From the NCBI GenBank assembly GCA_036960175.1, contig JBALWH010000023.1, positions 1-64,000 of the forward strand: a stretch of 64,000 bases of DNA, given 5' to 3'. A program made the position numbers and the translations under genes. The notes under the pieces are model-generated. The model was not told where the DNA came from. It did not search any database and worked only from the letters and a program-made list of their open reading frames with translations. Numbering within the stretch: position 1 is the stretch's first letter; every line of letters begins with the position of its first letter. Below are positions 15,337 through 24,527 of the stretch, piece by piece. This DNA is from Motiliproteus sp036960175. Lineage in GTDB: Bacteria > Pseudomonadota > Gammaproteobacteria > Pseudomonadales > Balneatricaceae.

Positions 15337-17136
15337 GTGAGTGATCTGAAACATATCCGTAACTTCTCCATTATCGCCCATATCGATCATGGTAAATCCA
15401 CCTTGGCAGATCGTTTTATTCAATCCTGCGGGGGCTTGAGTGCTCGTGAAATGGAATCGCAAGTGCTTGATTCCATGGATATCGAGCGGGAGCGGGGAAT
15501 CACGATTAAGGCGCAGAGCGTCACCCTTAACTATACTGCTCGCAATGGCGAGACATACCAGCTTAACTTTATTGATACGCCTGGGCATGTGGATTTCTCC
15601 TATGAGGTTTCACGTTCGCTGGCGGCCTGTGAAGGTGCTTTGTTGGTAGTGGATGCCGCTCAAGGGGTAGAGGCTCAGTCGGTTGCCAACTGCTATACCG
15701 CCATTGAACAAGGACTAGAAGTAGTTCCTGTACTGAATAAGATGGATTTGCCGCAGGCGGATCCAGATAAAGTTACGCAAGAGATCGAAGAAGTTATTGG
15801 TATTGATGCTCAAGATGCCGTGCACGTCAGTGCCAAAAGTGGCCTAGGTGTTGAAGATCTTATCGAGCAGCTGATTGAGTTGATCCCGCCCCCTGAAGGC
15901 AGTGTTGATGCGCCATTACAGGCGTTGATAATCGATTCCTGGTTTGATAATTATCTGGGTGTAGTCTCCCTGGTGCGGGTCATGCAGGGTACTTTACGTA
16001 AAAAAGACAAAATTCTGGTTAAGTCCACGGGACGAAGTCATCTGGCTGAAGGTGTTGGCGTCTTTACTCCTAAAAGACAGGAAACAGGTGTCCTTCGAGC
16101 GGGTGAAGTGGGTTATGTGGTAGCCGGCATCAAAGAAATTCTGGGTGCGCCTGTGGGGGACACCCTAACGTTGGCAAAAACCCCGGACGTAGAGGTATTG
16201 CCAGGATTCAAACGTGTAAAACCTCAGGTCTATGCGGGCATGTTCCCGATTAGTTCTGATGATTATGAAGACTTCCGGGATGCGCTCGCCAAGCTCACTT
16301 TGAACGATGCTTCGCTGTTTTTTGAGCCTGAGTCCTCCGATGCTCTTGGTTTAGGGTTCCGTTGTGGCTTCCTGGGTATGCTGCATATGGAGATTGTCCA
16401 GGAGCGGCTAGAGCGTGAGTACGATCTTGATTTGATCACGACAGCTCCGACGGTTGTCTACGAAGTCGAGCTGAACACTGGCGAGGTCATCTATGTTGAT
16501 AGTCCATCCAAGCTGCCAGATTTTGGTTCTATTCGAGAAATGCGTGAGCCGATTGTACAGGCCAGTATTTTGGTGCCACAGGAATATTTAGGGCCCGTCA
16601 TTACACTCTGCATTGGCAAGCGAGGGGTGCAGAAAGACATGCAATACCTAGCCAGTCAAGTTTCGGTGACTTATGAGCTACCCATGAGTGAAGTGGTGAT
16701 GGATTTCTTTGATCGGCTGAAATCGGTCAGTCGCGGCTATGCATCTCTTGATTACAACTTTATCCGCTTTGAAGCCGCTAATTTGTTGCGACTTGATGTC
16801 CTCATTAATAGTGAAAGGGTCGACGCGTTGGCCGTGATCATGCATAGAGATAACGCTCAGTATCGTGGTAGAGCGCTGTGTGAAAAGATGAAAGAGTTGA
16901 TACCTCGGCAGATGTTTGATGTTGCTATTCAAGCGGCAATCGGGGGAAAAATCATCTCTCGAACCACGGTTAAGGCCCTGCGTAAGAATGTAACCGCTAA
17001 GTGCTACGGTGGTGATATTAGTCGTAAGAAGAAGCTTCTGCAAAAGCAAAAAGCAGGTAAAAAACGCATGAAACAGGTGGGGCATGTAGAAGTGCCTCAG
17101 GATGCTTTTCTAGCCGTATTGAAAATGGATAGTTGA
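15337..17136 (+). CDS. lepA: Elongation factor 4 (LepA)
   Basis: Ribosome-bound translational GTPase that assists ribosome assembly and back-translocation. The 599 residues cover all LepA domains: P-loop AHIDHGKST (13-21), RGITIKA, DTPGHVDF, NKMDLP and the LepA-specific C-terminal domain with YGGDISRKKKLLQKQKAGKKRMK. GTG start at 15337 (VSDLKHIRNFSIIAHIDHG) matches the family N-terminus, though its ribosome site is poor. It is followed by lepB after three bases, the classic lepA-lepB pair. A 145-base gap with no clear terminator separates it from mucD. Confidence 0.97.
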   Translation: MSDLKHIRNFSIIAHIDHGKSTLADRFIQSCGGLSAREMESQVLDSMDIERERGITIKAQSVTLNYTARNGETYQLNFIDTPGHVDFSYEVSRSLAACEGALLVVDAAQGVEAQSVANCYTAIEQGLEVVPVLNKMDLPQADPDKVTQEIEEVIGIDAQDAVHVSAKSGLGVEDLIEQLIELIPPPEGSVDAPLQALIIDSWFDNYLGVVSLVRVMQGTLRKKDKILVKSTGRSHLAEGVGVFTPKRQETGVLRAGEVGYVVAGIKEILGAPVGDTLTLAKTPDVEVLPGFKRVKPQVYAGMFPISSDDYEDFRDALAKLTLNDASLFFEPESSDALGLGFRCGFLGMLHMEIVQERLEREYDLDLITTAPTVVYEVELNTGEVIYVDSPSKLPDFGSIREMREPIVQASILVPQEYLGPVITLCIGKRGVQKDMQYLASQVSVTYELPMSEVVMDFFDRLKSVSRGYASLDYNFIRFEAANLLRLDVLINSERVDALAVIMHRDNAQYRGRALCEKMKELIPRQMFDVAIQAAIGGKIISRTTVKALRKNVTAKCYGGDISRKKKLLQKQKAGKKRMKQVGHVEVPQDAFLAVLKMDS

Positions 17137-17139
17137 TAG

Positions 17140-17952
17140 ATGGATATTGATTTTTCTCTGGTTTTGGTAATTGCTGTTGCGGTTACCGGTTTGGTCTGGA
17201 TATTTGATTTTTTCGCCCTTGCGCCCAAGCGCCGGTTAGCTGTAGCAATGGTCGAATCCCAACCGGGAGTTGAAGTTGATGGCCATGTGAAAGAGGCATT
17301 AGACCGTGAACCGGTATTGGTCGAGTATTCAAAGTCTTTCTTCCCAGTACTGTTCCTGGTGCTGATGCTACGGTCGTTTCTGGTTGAGCCTTTTCAGATA
17401 CCTTCTGGATCGATGCTACCAACATTGCAGGTTGGTGATTTTATTCTGGTCAATAAATACCACTACGGTCTGCGTTTACCTGTAGTGGGTACAAAGATAG
17501 TTGCGTTAAATGACCCTCAACGTGGTGATGTGATGGTGTTCAAGTATCCTCAGGACCCGCGTATCAACTATATTAAGCGTGTGATTGGTTTACCTGGTGA
17601 CCATATTCGTTACGAGAATAAAACCCTGACCATTAATGGTGAGGTTATGACACAGGGGTTTATTGCAGAGCTTCCAGCACAACGGCCTGATCGAGTGTTA
17701 GCTGAAGAACAATTGGGTGAAGTGAAGCATCAGATCTATAAGAAACTGACTTACCCTCGACCTGCTGCAGAATGGGTGGTTCCAGAAGGGCACTATTTTA
17801 TGGTGGGCGATAACAGGGATAATAGTAATGACAGCCGCTTCTGGGGCTTTGTCTCTGAAGAGCTAGTGGTTGGTAAAGCATTTGCTATATGGATGCATTG
17901 GCCAACCTGGTTTAGCCTGCCCAGTTTTAAAAACAACGGCATGATCGAATAG
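17140..17952 (+). CDS. lepB: Signal peptidase I
   Basis: Membrane serine protease that removes Sec and Tat signal peptides. Two transmembrane segments (about 4-26 and 66-83) precede the catalytic domain. Catalytic Ser91 is in PSGSMLPTL and the general base Lys146 in NYIKRVIGLPGD. Box E, MVGDNRDNSNDSRFWGFV, is complete. At 270 residues it is close to the pseudomonad enzyme. Transcribed with lepA upstream and the DUF4845 gene downstream. Confidence 0.96.
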   Translation: MDIDFSLVLVIAVAVTGLVWIFDFFALAPKRRLAVAMVESQPGVEVDGHVKEALDREPVLVEYSKSFFPVLFLVLMLRSFLVEPFQIPSGSMLPTLQVGDFILVNKYHYGLRLPVVGTKIVALNDPQRGDVMVFKYPQDPRINYIKRVIGLPGDHIRYENKTLTINGEVMTQGFIAELPAQRPDRVLAEEQLGEVKHQIYKKLTYPRPAAEWVVPEGHYFMVGDNRDNSNDSRFWGFVSEELVVGKAFAIWMHWPTWFSLPSFKNNGMIE

Positions 17953-17960
17953 GAGAGTAG

Positions 17961-18338
17961 ATGATGAAGCTTCCTCGCAAGCAGCAGGGCTGGACGGCTC
18001 TTGGTTTGCTGGCTGTAATGATCGTTGCAGGCATATTTGTATCTGTCGGTTTTAAATTGGCGCCAGCGTATGCAGACCACAATACTTTACAAGCGCTATT
18101 GACGGATACCATTCGGAATCGTGCCTTGCTTTCAAAAAAGAAACGGGAAATTGAGTTGAGTGTTATAAAACGGATGAGGCTCAATAATACTGCTTTGCCT
18201 AAAGATTTTATGAAGATTGTAAAAGATAAAGGAACGGTATTTCTTAATATCGATTACGAGATTCGCGTGCCCATTTTTTCCAATGTCGATGCCGTTATGT
18301 CTTTTAAAGAATCCTATGAAGGTGAGGAGCTTGAGTAA
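17961..18338 (+). CDS. DUF4845 single-span membrane protein
   Basis: A 125-residue protein of the DUF4845 family, which is regularly found between lepB and rnc in this part of the Gammaproteobacteria. After a basic start and GWTALGL comes one transmembrane helix (about 12-34), resembling a pilin-like N-terminus, then a periplasmic domain with LNIDYEIRVPIFSNVDAVMSF. Function is unknown. Start ATG 17961 has GGAGAG upstream; a second ATG follows directly. Its end overlaps the proposed rnc start by eight bases. Confidence 0.82.
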   Translation: MMKLPRKQQGWTALGLLAVMIVAGIFVSVGFKLAPAYADHNTLQALLTDTIRNRALLSKKKREIELSVIKRMRLNNTALPKDFMKIVKDKGTVFLNIDYEIRVPIFSNVDAVMSFKESYEGEELE

Positions 18339-19020
18339 TCCGCTTAAGAGACTCAGCCGTGCGCTGGGCTATCAATTTCAGAACGAAGAATTGATGGAGC
18401 TGGCGCTGACTCATCGTAGTTGTGGTAATCGAAATAATGAACGCCTGGAGTTTTTAGGCGATTCTATTCTTAATTTTGTTATTGCTGACGCACTTTATTC
18501 TCAATTTCCAAAGGCCAAAGAGGGTCAGTTGAGTCGCCTCAGAGCACGCTTGGTTAAGGGTGTTACCCTGTCTGAGCTGGCCCGAGAGATGGCTTTAGGT
18601 GAGTATCTGCGCCTGGGAAGTGGTGAGTTAAAAAGCGGCGGTTTTAATCGAGATTCCATCCTTGCTGATGCCGTGGAAGCATTAATTGGTGCTATCTATC
18701 TGGATGGTGGCGAGGTGCAGAGTCGTGACCGTATTCTGGCCTGGTACCAATCGCGTTTGCAGTCGCTGTCGCTGGAAGATACTTCCAAAGATCCGAAAAC
18801 CCGTTTGCAGGAGTATTTGCAGTCACGTCGTTCGGAGTTACCAAAATATCAGCTGCTAAAGGTTGAAGGTGAAGCACACACGCAGACATTCTATATAGAG
18901 TGTGAAGTTTCATTGTTACCAAAAGCTACTGCGGGACAAGGGAAAAGTCGGCGTTATGCAGAGCAGTCCGCGGCAGAGTCCGCATTAAAAGCGCTGGGAG
19001 TCGAAAGTTCTGATGTCTGA
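18331..19020 (+). CDS. rnc: Ribonuclease III
   Basis: Double-strand-specific endoribonuclease for rRNA and mRNA processing. The signature NERLEFLGDSIL is near residue 38 and the metal-binding DAVEALIGAIYLD near 112. The C-terminal double-stranded RNA-binding domain (about 155-225) contains DPKTRLQEYLQSRR and SRRYAEQSAAESALKAL. TTG at 18331 gives LSNPLKRLSRALGYQF, matching pseudomonad RNase III, with GGTGAGGAG upstream. ATG at 18316 is an alternative that adds five residues. Overlaps the DUF4845 gene and era, indicating translational coupling. Confidence 0.93.
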   Translation: MSNPLKRLSRALGYQFQNEELMELALTHRSCGNRNNERLEFLGDSILNFVIADALYSQFPKAKEGQLSRLRARLVKGVTLSELAREMALGEYLRLGSGELKSGGFNRDSILADAVEALIGAIYLDGGEVQSRDRILAWYQSRLQSLSLEDTSKDPKTRLQEYLQSRRSELPKYQLLKVEGEAHTQTFYIECEVSLLPKATAGQGKSRRYAEQSAAESALKALGVESSDV

Positions 19021-19924
19021 TGAGGGTAAGGGTAAAAGTCACTGCGGTTATGTGGCTATTGTTGGTCGTCCCAATGTTGGTAAATCGACACTGTTGAATC
19101 GGATTTTGGGGCAGAAACTGAGTATTACTTCTCGTAAACCTCAGACTACCCGGCACCAGATTCTGGGTATTAAAACAGAGGGTGAAGATCAGATTATCTA
19201 TGTAGATACGCCGGGGCTCCATAAAGATGGCGGTAAGGCGATTAACCGTTATATGAATAGGGCGGCAAGTTCCGCACTAAGAGATGTGGATCTGGTTATC
19301 TTTGTGGTTGATCGCACTAAGTGGACCGATGAAGATCAAATCGTTATCGATAAACTTGAGCACATCAAAGTTCCAGTTATTCTGGCGGTTAATAAAGTAG
19401 ATCGTATAGAAGATAAGCAATGGCTCCTTCCTCACCTGAAACAGATGTCAGAGAAAATGGATTTTGCCGAAATTATGCCGATCTCTGCGACTCAGGGCTT
19501 AAATGTTGATCAGCTAGAAGTGAGTGTTGGGAAACGCCTGCCCGAAGGTATCCATTATTTCCCAGAAGATCAGTTGACCGATCGGAGTTCTCGCTTTCTG
19601 GCTGCAGAGATGGTGCGTGAAAAAATCATGCGGCAACTCGGTGATGAAATTCCCTACCAGATCGCAGTTGAAATTGAAGAGTTCCAACATGATGGAGCCG
19701 TATTGCATATTGGTGCCTTGATCCTGGTGGAAAGAGACGGTCAGAAAAATATCGTTATCGGCTCCAAAGGAGAACGGATCAAACAGATCGGTCAGGATGC
19801 CCGTAAAGATATGGAAACCATGTTTGATAGCAAGGTGATGCTGCGTCTTTGGGTGAAGGTCAAAAGCGGCTGGTCTGATGACGAGCGGGCGCTACGTACA
19901 CTGGGCTATGACGACATCCGGTGA
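19013..19924 (+). CDS. era: GTPase Era
   Basis: Essential GTPase that binds the 3' end of 16S rRNA and guides 30S maturation. P-loop GRPNVGKSTLLN near residue 18, switch II DTPGLH, and NKVD near 124. The KH domain lies at the C-terminus, with the GXXG-type KNIVIGSKGERIKQIG. Length 303 is typical. It overlaps rnc by eight bases and recO by 17. Confidence 0.96.
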   Translation: MSDEGKGKSHCGYVAIVGRPNVGKSTLLNRILGQKLSITSRKPQTTRHQILGIKTEGEDQIIYVDTPGLHKDGGKAINRYMNRAASSALRDVDLVIFVVDRTKWTDEDQIVIDKLEHIKVPVILAVNKVDRIEDKQWLLPHLKQMSEKMDFAEIMPISATQGLNVDQLEVSVGKRLPEGIHYFPEDQLTDRSSRFLAAEMVREKIMRQLGDEIPYQIAVEIEEFQHDGAVLHIGALILVERDGQKNIVIGSKGERIKQIGQDARKDMETMFDSKVMLRLWVKVKSGWSDDERALRTLGYDDIR

Positions 19925-20684
19925 CCGGGTGGATAGTCAGCCAGCCTACGTCCTGCATAGTTTTCCCTATAAGGACAGCAGTAGTCTGGTTGATTATCTG
20001 ACCAGTGATTTTGGCCGGGTACGAATGATTGTTAAAGGCGTTAGGCGCAATGGTTCCCGGTTGCGTGAAGCGATACAGCCGTTTCAGCCGTTACACATTA
20101 GTTGGCGAGGCAAAGGGGAGTTGAAAACTCTCATCGCTGCGGAGACTATCTCTCTCAATCCTTTCCTGCAAGGGCGCACGCTCTGGTGTGGCCTGTATCT
20201 CAATGAACTGGCGGTGCGGTTACTTCCTCAGTGGGATTCCCATCCACGTTTATTTGCCTATTATCAGCTAGCGGTCTCCACCCTTAGTGATCTGGATGCT
20301 CAGGAATCAGTCTTACGAATTTTTGAGCGACGATTGTTAGAAGAGTTAGGTTTTGAGGTCTCTTTCACTCATACGGTAAATCCCGAGAAAGCCATAGAGC
20401 CCCATCGGTATTATTACTTTAATCCGGAACAGGGCTTTAGCTTAGCTGCAGAAGGTGCACAGCCTAGCTCTGGTCAGGTCTGTTATCCTGGTGATTCTAT
20501 CTTAGCTATTGCCGAAGATGACTATCACAACGACAGGGTTAAGCAGATAGCAAAGCGACTGATGCGGGTGGCTCTGGGGCCGCACTTGGGGCACAAACCA
20601 TTACAAAGTCGAGAACTGTTTAAAAGGCAGGTAGTCTGCCAAAAAGAAAATACTACGGATTTTCGGAACACTGAAGGGGAGTGA
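19908..20684 (+). CDS. recO: DNA repair protein RecO
   Basis: Helps RecR load RecA at gaps (RecFOR pathway). The N-terminal OB fold contains PAYVLHSFPYKDSSSLVDYLTSD and VKGVRRNGSRLR, and the helical C-terminal domain has ERRLLEELGFEV. About 258 residues, a little longer than E. coli. The ATG at 19908 lies inside era; a GTG at 19929 (VDSQPAYVLH) is also plausible. In many relatives pdxJ sits between recO and acpS. Here acpS begins only seven bases after recO. Confidence 0.9.
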   Translation: MTTSGDRVDSQPAYVLHSFPYKDSSSLVDYLTSDFGRVRMIVKGVRRNGSRLREAIQPFQPLHISWRGKGELKTLIAAETISLNPFLQGRTLWCGLYLNELAVRLLPQWDSHPRLFAYYQLAVSTLSDLDAQESVLRIFERRLLEELGFEVSFTHTVNPEKAIEPHRYYYFNPEQGFSLAAEGAQPSSGQVCYPGDSILAIAEDDYHNDRVKQIAKRLMRVALGPHLGHKPLQSRELFKRQVVCQKENTTDFRNTEGE

Positions 20685-20691
20685 GAGTCTG

Positions 20692-21069
20692 ATGATCTTG
20701 GGTATAGGTACGGATATTGTTGAAGTTATTCGGATGAAACAGGCATTGGAAAATTTTGGCGATCGCTTTGCCGCCAGGATTCTTACCGCCAATGAGATGG
20801 GTGAGTATCGTACGCAGCACAGCCCAGAAGCGTTTCTTGCTAAGCGTTTTGCCGTTAAGGAAGCAGCAGCTAAGGCGCTCGGAACTGGTTTAGCAAAAGG
20901 GCTGTCCTGGCAGCATATTGAGCTAGGGCACGATGAACTGGGGGCTCCGCAACTGTATTTCAGTGGCCGCGCACTTGAGTTGCAGCAGCAAAGAGGAATT
21001 GCCTCTCTTCATGTCAGCCTCGCTGATGAACGAGAATATGTGGTTGCCTTTGTTATTTTGGAAAAATAG
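20692..21069 (+). CDS. acpS: Holo-ACP synthase
   Basis: Transfers phosphopantetheine from CoA to apo-acyl carrier protein. The 125 residues contain the Mg-binding GIGTDIVEVIRM at the N-terminus and FLAKRFAVKEAAAKALGTG near residue 45. AAGGGGAG lies upstream of the ATG. The gene is the last of the overlapping rnc-era-recO-acpS series. Confidence 0.95.
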   Translation: MILGIGTDIVEVIRMKQALENFGDRFAARILTANEMGEYRTQHSPEAFLAKRFAVKEAAAKALGTGLAKGLSWQHIELGHDELGAPQLYFSGRALELQQQRGIASLHVSLADEREYVVAFVILEK

Positions 21070-21158
21070 CCACAATCAACGGATAGCGTTGAAAATTCGT
21101 GTAGTAAGTGATCAATATCAGATAGTTGCCAGTCAATAGTTTGTATCAGGTTGTATAG

Positions 21159-22055
21159 ATGAGTAATGAATTTCCGACCATAGAATCCTTTGTAGGCCAG
21201 ACTCCGTTGGTGAGGCTGCAGCGACTGCCAGGGAAAACCAGCAATACCATTCTGGTGAAACTTGAAGGCAACAATCCTGCCGGTTCGGTGAAAGATAGGC
21301 CTGCTCTTAGCATGATTAATCTGGCGGAAAAGCGCGGGGATATTCGCCCTGGCGATACGCTGATTGAAGCCACTAGTGGCAATACTGGCATTGCATTGGC
21401 GATGGTGGCGGCCATCAAAGGTTATCGTATGATCCTGATTATGCCCGATAGCAGCAGTCAGGAAAGAAAGTCGGCAATGACCGCCTATGGTGCTGAATTG
21501 ATTTTGGTGACCAAGGAAGAAGGCATGGAAGGAGCCAGAGACTTGGCGCTGAAAATGCAATCAGAAGGTCATGGTAAGGTGTTGGATCAGTTCTCCAATA
21601 TGGACAATCCTACTGCTCATTATGAAACTACTGGGCCGGAAATTTGGCAGCAGTCGAATGGAAAAACAACCCATTTTGTCAGTGCTATGGGCACTACCGG
21701 GACAATTATGGGGGTCTCTCGATATTTAAAAGAACAGAACCCTGCGATCGAAATTATTGGTCTGCAACCGGATGATTGCGCCAGCATCCCGGGTATCCGG
21801 CGCTGGCCGAAAGAATATTTGCCATCGATTTTTAATGAGTCTCGTGTTGATCGTGTTATCGATATGAGTCAGGACCGGGCAGAGCAAACGATGCGAGATC
21901 TGGCTCAGATTGAGGGGATTTTCAGCGGTGTTTCTTCTGGCGGTGCGGTCGCAGGGGCATTAGCTCTCTCTGAACAGGTTGAAAATGCTGTAATCGTCTG
22001 CATTATCTGTGACCGTGGAGATCGATATCTGTCTACCGGCGTGTTTGATAGCTGA
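21159..22055 (+). CDS. cysM: Cysteine synthase B (CysM)
   Basis: PLP enzyme making cysteine (or S-sulfocysteine) from O-acetylserine. The PLP lysine is in NPAGSVKDRPAL, the phosphate loop in TSGNTGIALA, and the CysM-type IPGIRRWPKEYLP distinguishes it from CysK. Also present: SGVSSGGAVAGALAL. 298 residues. In Pseudomonas rlmD usually lies between cysM and relA; here only a 209-base gap remains. Confidence 0.93.
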   Translation: MSNEFPTIESFVGQTPLVRLQRLPGKTSNTILVKLEGNNPAGSVKDRPALSMINLAEKRGDIRPGDTLIEATSGNTGIALAMVAAIKGYRMILIMPDSSSQERKSAMTAYGAELILVTKEEGMEGARDLALKMQSEGHGKVLDQFSNMDNPTAHYETTGPEIWQQSNGKTTHFVSAMGTTGTIMGVSRYLKEQNPAIEIIGLQPDDCASIPGIRRWPKEYLPSIFNESRVDRVIDMSQDRAEQTMRDLAQIEGIFSGVSSGGAVAGALALSEQVENAVIVCIICDRGDRYLSTGVFDS

Positions 22056-22177
22056 GTAAATCCGCGTAAAGACTAATCCATTATAAGGGGTTAATGGGGC
22101 GTCTGGTTGGAAGCCCTTAATAGCAGTCCCCCACATCGATTGTTGATAAAACAGTGTGATGAGATCTATACCAACAT

Positions 22178-22199
22178 TTATCGTTGCTTTAAACGATAA
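22178..22199. repeat. Perfect inverted repeat upstream of relA
   Basis: TTATCGTT (22178-22185) and AACGATAA (22192-22199) flank a six-base centre, ending 65 bases before the relA start. There is no T tract after it. It looks like an operator for a dimeric regulator or a leader stem-loop, but I cannot name a regulator. Confidence 0.4.
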
Positions 22200-22264
22200 T
22201 AATAAACGCATTGTTTGCAGCCTATGCTCAAAAGTGGTGCCAGGGAAAGGAGTGCTCAGTTAGC

Positions 22265-24523
22265 ATGGTAAAGGTTAGAGAAGACCATCCGGTTCATGAG
22301 GATGGCAGTGTTAATTTGGATCTTTGGTTAGTCAGGATCCAGCAAGACGTCAATATCGAAGATATTGATCAGGTTGTGCGCGCTTGTGAATATGCCAAGC
22401 AAGTGCAGGACCATGCAGAAGCGATGGAAGACGTATGGGCTGACAATAATCCTGGAAGTTACCGCACTGGCCTGGAAATGGCAGAAATCCTTGCTGATTT
22501 AAGCTTGGATCAAGAGACTCTGATAGCGGCGATACTTTATCGCAGCGTGCGGGAGAAAAAGTGTCAGCTAATCGATGTTGAAAAAAACTTTGGTAAAAAT
22601 GTCGCCAAGTTAATTGAAGGTGTGCTGGAAATGGCCGCCATTGGTGCTATTTTGCACCCGACTCCAGACACCGTTTTGGGCCAGACTGAGGGCCAGCTTG
22701 ATAACGTCCGCAAGATGCTGGTCAGTCTAATCGACGATGTTCGTATCGCTTTGATCAAACTGGCTGAACGTACTTGCGCTATCCGCGCAGTAAAAAATGG
22801 CGACCGTAAAAAACGCTATCGGGTCGCGAGAGAAGTCTTTGATGTCTATGCGCCGCTGGCCCATCGGTTGGGTATTGGACATATCAAATGGGAACTCGAG
22901 GACCTGAGCTTCCGTTATCTGCAAGCGAATGCCTATAAACAGATTGCCAGTTTACTGGATGAGAAGCGTGTTGATAGGCAGGACTATATCTCCAATGTTC
23001 TGAATACCCTGAAAGCCTCTTTGCAAAGAATGGGCATCGAGGGAGAGCTGATGGGGCGCGCCAAGCATATCTATAGTATCTGGCGCAAAATGCAGCGCAA
23101 AAATATCGATTTCCATCAGGTCTATGATGTCCGGGCGGTTCGAATATTGGTGCCTGAGGTGCGCGATTGTTACGCCGTGCTGGGTATTGTCCACGGTCTG
23201 TGGAAGAACATTCCACATGAATTCGATGACTATATCGCATCACCAAAAGGTAATGGATACAGCTCCTTACATACGGCGGTAATCGGCCCCGGGGGTAAGG
23301 TTCTAGAGATCCAGATCCGTACCCATGACATGCATGAAGAAGCCGAATTAGGAGTTTGTGCGCACTGGCTTTATAAAGGCACCGATACCAGCCAGAAAAG
23401 TACCAGCTATGAAGATAAGATTGCCTGGTTACGGCAGGTTCTTGAGTGGCAGGAAGACGTTGGTAATGCCAGTGAACTGGTCGATCAGATGCGTTCCGGT
23501 ATCGAGAGCGACCGCATTTATGCTTTTACGCCTGATGGTCATGTGGTGGATTTAGCAGCCGGCGCTACCCCTCTGGATTTCGCCTATCGGGTTCATACCG
23601 AGGTGGGGCATCGTTGTCGTGGAGCCAAGATTAATCAACGTATAGTGCCGTTGAATACCAAGCTCAGTACCGGCGATCAGATAGAAATTTTAACGGCGAA
23701 GGAAGGAGGCCCAAGCCGCGACTGGCTGAATTATAATCTCGGCTACGTGAACTCCTCTCGGGCCCGAGCAAAGATTCGCAACTGGTTTAAAGAGCAGGCC
23801 CGGGATCAGAACCTGTTGGGCGGGCGGCAGATGGCTGAGCGGGAAATGAAACGCTTGGCGCTGCAAAATGTTAACTATGAAGCTTTGGCGACTAAGCTTA
23901 ACTACCATGCTGTCGATGATATGTTTGCTGCTCTTGGTGCCGGAGACTTGCGTGTCAGCCAGCTGATTAGTGCTGCCCAGCGCCGGCTGGAAGCCGAACG
24001 CCATGAAGAGCAGCTAGATCTGGCGCTGCTTCCTTTGGTACGTCGCGACGCGGGTGTGCAAGCCGGTGGTGATGTCACTATTTGTGGTGTTGGCAACCTG
24101 CTCAGCACCATGGCCAATTGCTGTAAGCCGGTACCCGGTGATCCGGTTATCGGATTTATAACCCAGGGCAGAGGGGTTTCCATCCATCGTCAGGATTGTG
24201 TCAACGCTTTGCAGCTGGAAGAAATTGAACATGATCGAATGATCGAGGTGAATTGGGGTGCTGAGGCCTCCAATATATACACCGTTGATGTTCTTATCGA
24301 AGCTTATGATCGTTCCGGTCTGCTGCGCGATATCATGAACGTAATGGCTAATGAGAAGTTAAATGTGGTCGCGGTAAACACCCGCAGTGATAAAAAAGAA
24401 CATATCGCTCGCATGTTGGTGACCATGGAAATTAGACGCCTGGAGGAGCTGGGTCTGGTGATGGACAAGATCAGCCAGCTGCCTAATGTTTCTGATGTGC
24501 ATCGTCAGGCTCCAGGGCACTAA
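22265..24523 (+). CDS. relA: (p)ppGpp synthetase RelA
   Basis: Ribosome-associated stringent-response alarmone synthetase. The pseudo-hydrolase domain (about 30-190) lacks the HD catalytic pair: the segment reads LYRSVREKKCQ where SpoT has HDVIEDT, so hydrolase activity is not expected. The synthetase domain has YDVRAVRILVPEVRDCYAVLG and HEFDDYIASPKGNGYSSLHT. TGS (YAFTPDGHVVDLAAGATPLDFAY), the zinc-finger region with NCCKPVPGD, and a C-terminal ACT domain follow. ATG 22265 (VKVREDHPV) matches pseudomonad RelA, with AAGGAG about a dozen bases upstream. mazG follows within five bases. Confidence 0.95.
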   Translation: MVKVREDHPVHEDGSVNLDLWLVRIQQDVNIEDIDQVVRACEYAKQVQDHAEAMEDVWADNNPGSYRTGLEMAEILADLSLDQETLIAAILYRSVREKKCQLIDVEKNFGKNVAKLIEGVLEMAAIGAILHPTPDTVLGQTEGQLDNVRKMLVSLIDDVRIALIKLAERTCAIRAVKNGDRKKRYRVAREVFDVYAPLAHRLGIGHIKWELEDLSFRYLQANAYKQIASLLDEKRVDRQDYISNVLNTLKASLQRMGIEGELMGRAKHIYSIWRKMQRKNIDFHQVYDVRAVRILVPEVRDCYAVLGIVHGLWKNIPHEFDDYIASPKGNGYSSLHTAVIGPGGKVLEIQIRTHDMHEEAELGVCAHWLYKGTDTSQKSTSYEDKIAWLRQVLEWQEDVGNASELVDQMRSGIESDRIYAFTPDGHVVDLAAGATPLDFAYRVHTEVGHRCRGAKINQRIVPLNTKLSTGDQIEILTAKEGGPSRDWLNYNLGYVNSSRARAKIRNWFKEQARDQNLLGGRQMAEREMKRLALQNVNYEALATKLNYHAVDDMFAALGAGDLRVSQLISAAQRRLEAERHEEQLDLALLPLVRRDAGVQAGGDVTICGVGNLLSTMANCCKPVPGDPVIGFITQGRGVSIHRQDCVNALQLEEIEHDRMIEVNWGAEASNIYTVDVLIEAYDRSGLLRDIMNVMANEKLNVVAVNTRSDKKEHIARMLVTMEIRRLEELGLVMDKISQLPNVSDVHRQAPGH

Positions 24524-24527
24524 TATT

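Noticed and set aside
16678..17085. 135-codon frame antisense to lepA
   Set aside because: Overlaps the most conserved part of lepA and has no independent signals.
21009..21560. 183-codon frame antisense to the acpS-cysM region
   Set aside because: Histidine/glutamine-rich mirror translation of conserved genes; no promoter or ribosome site.
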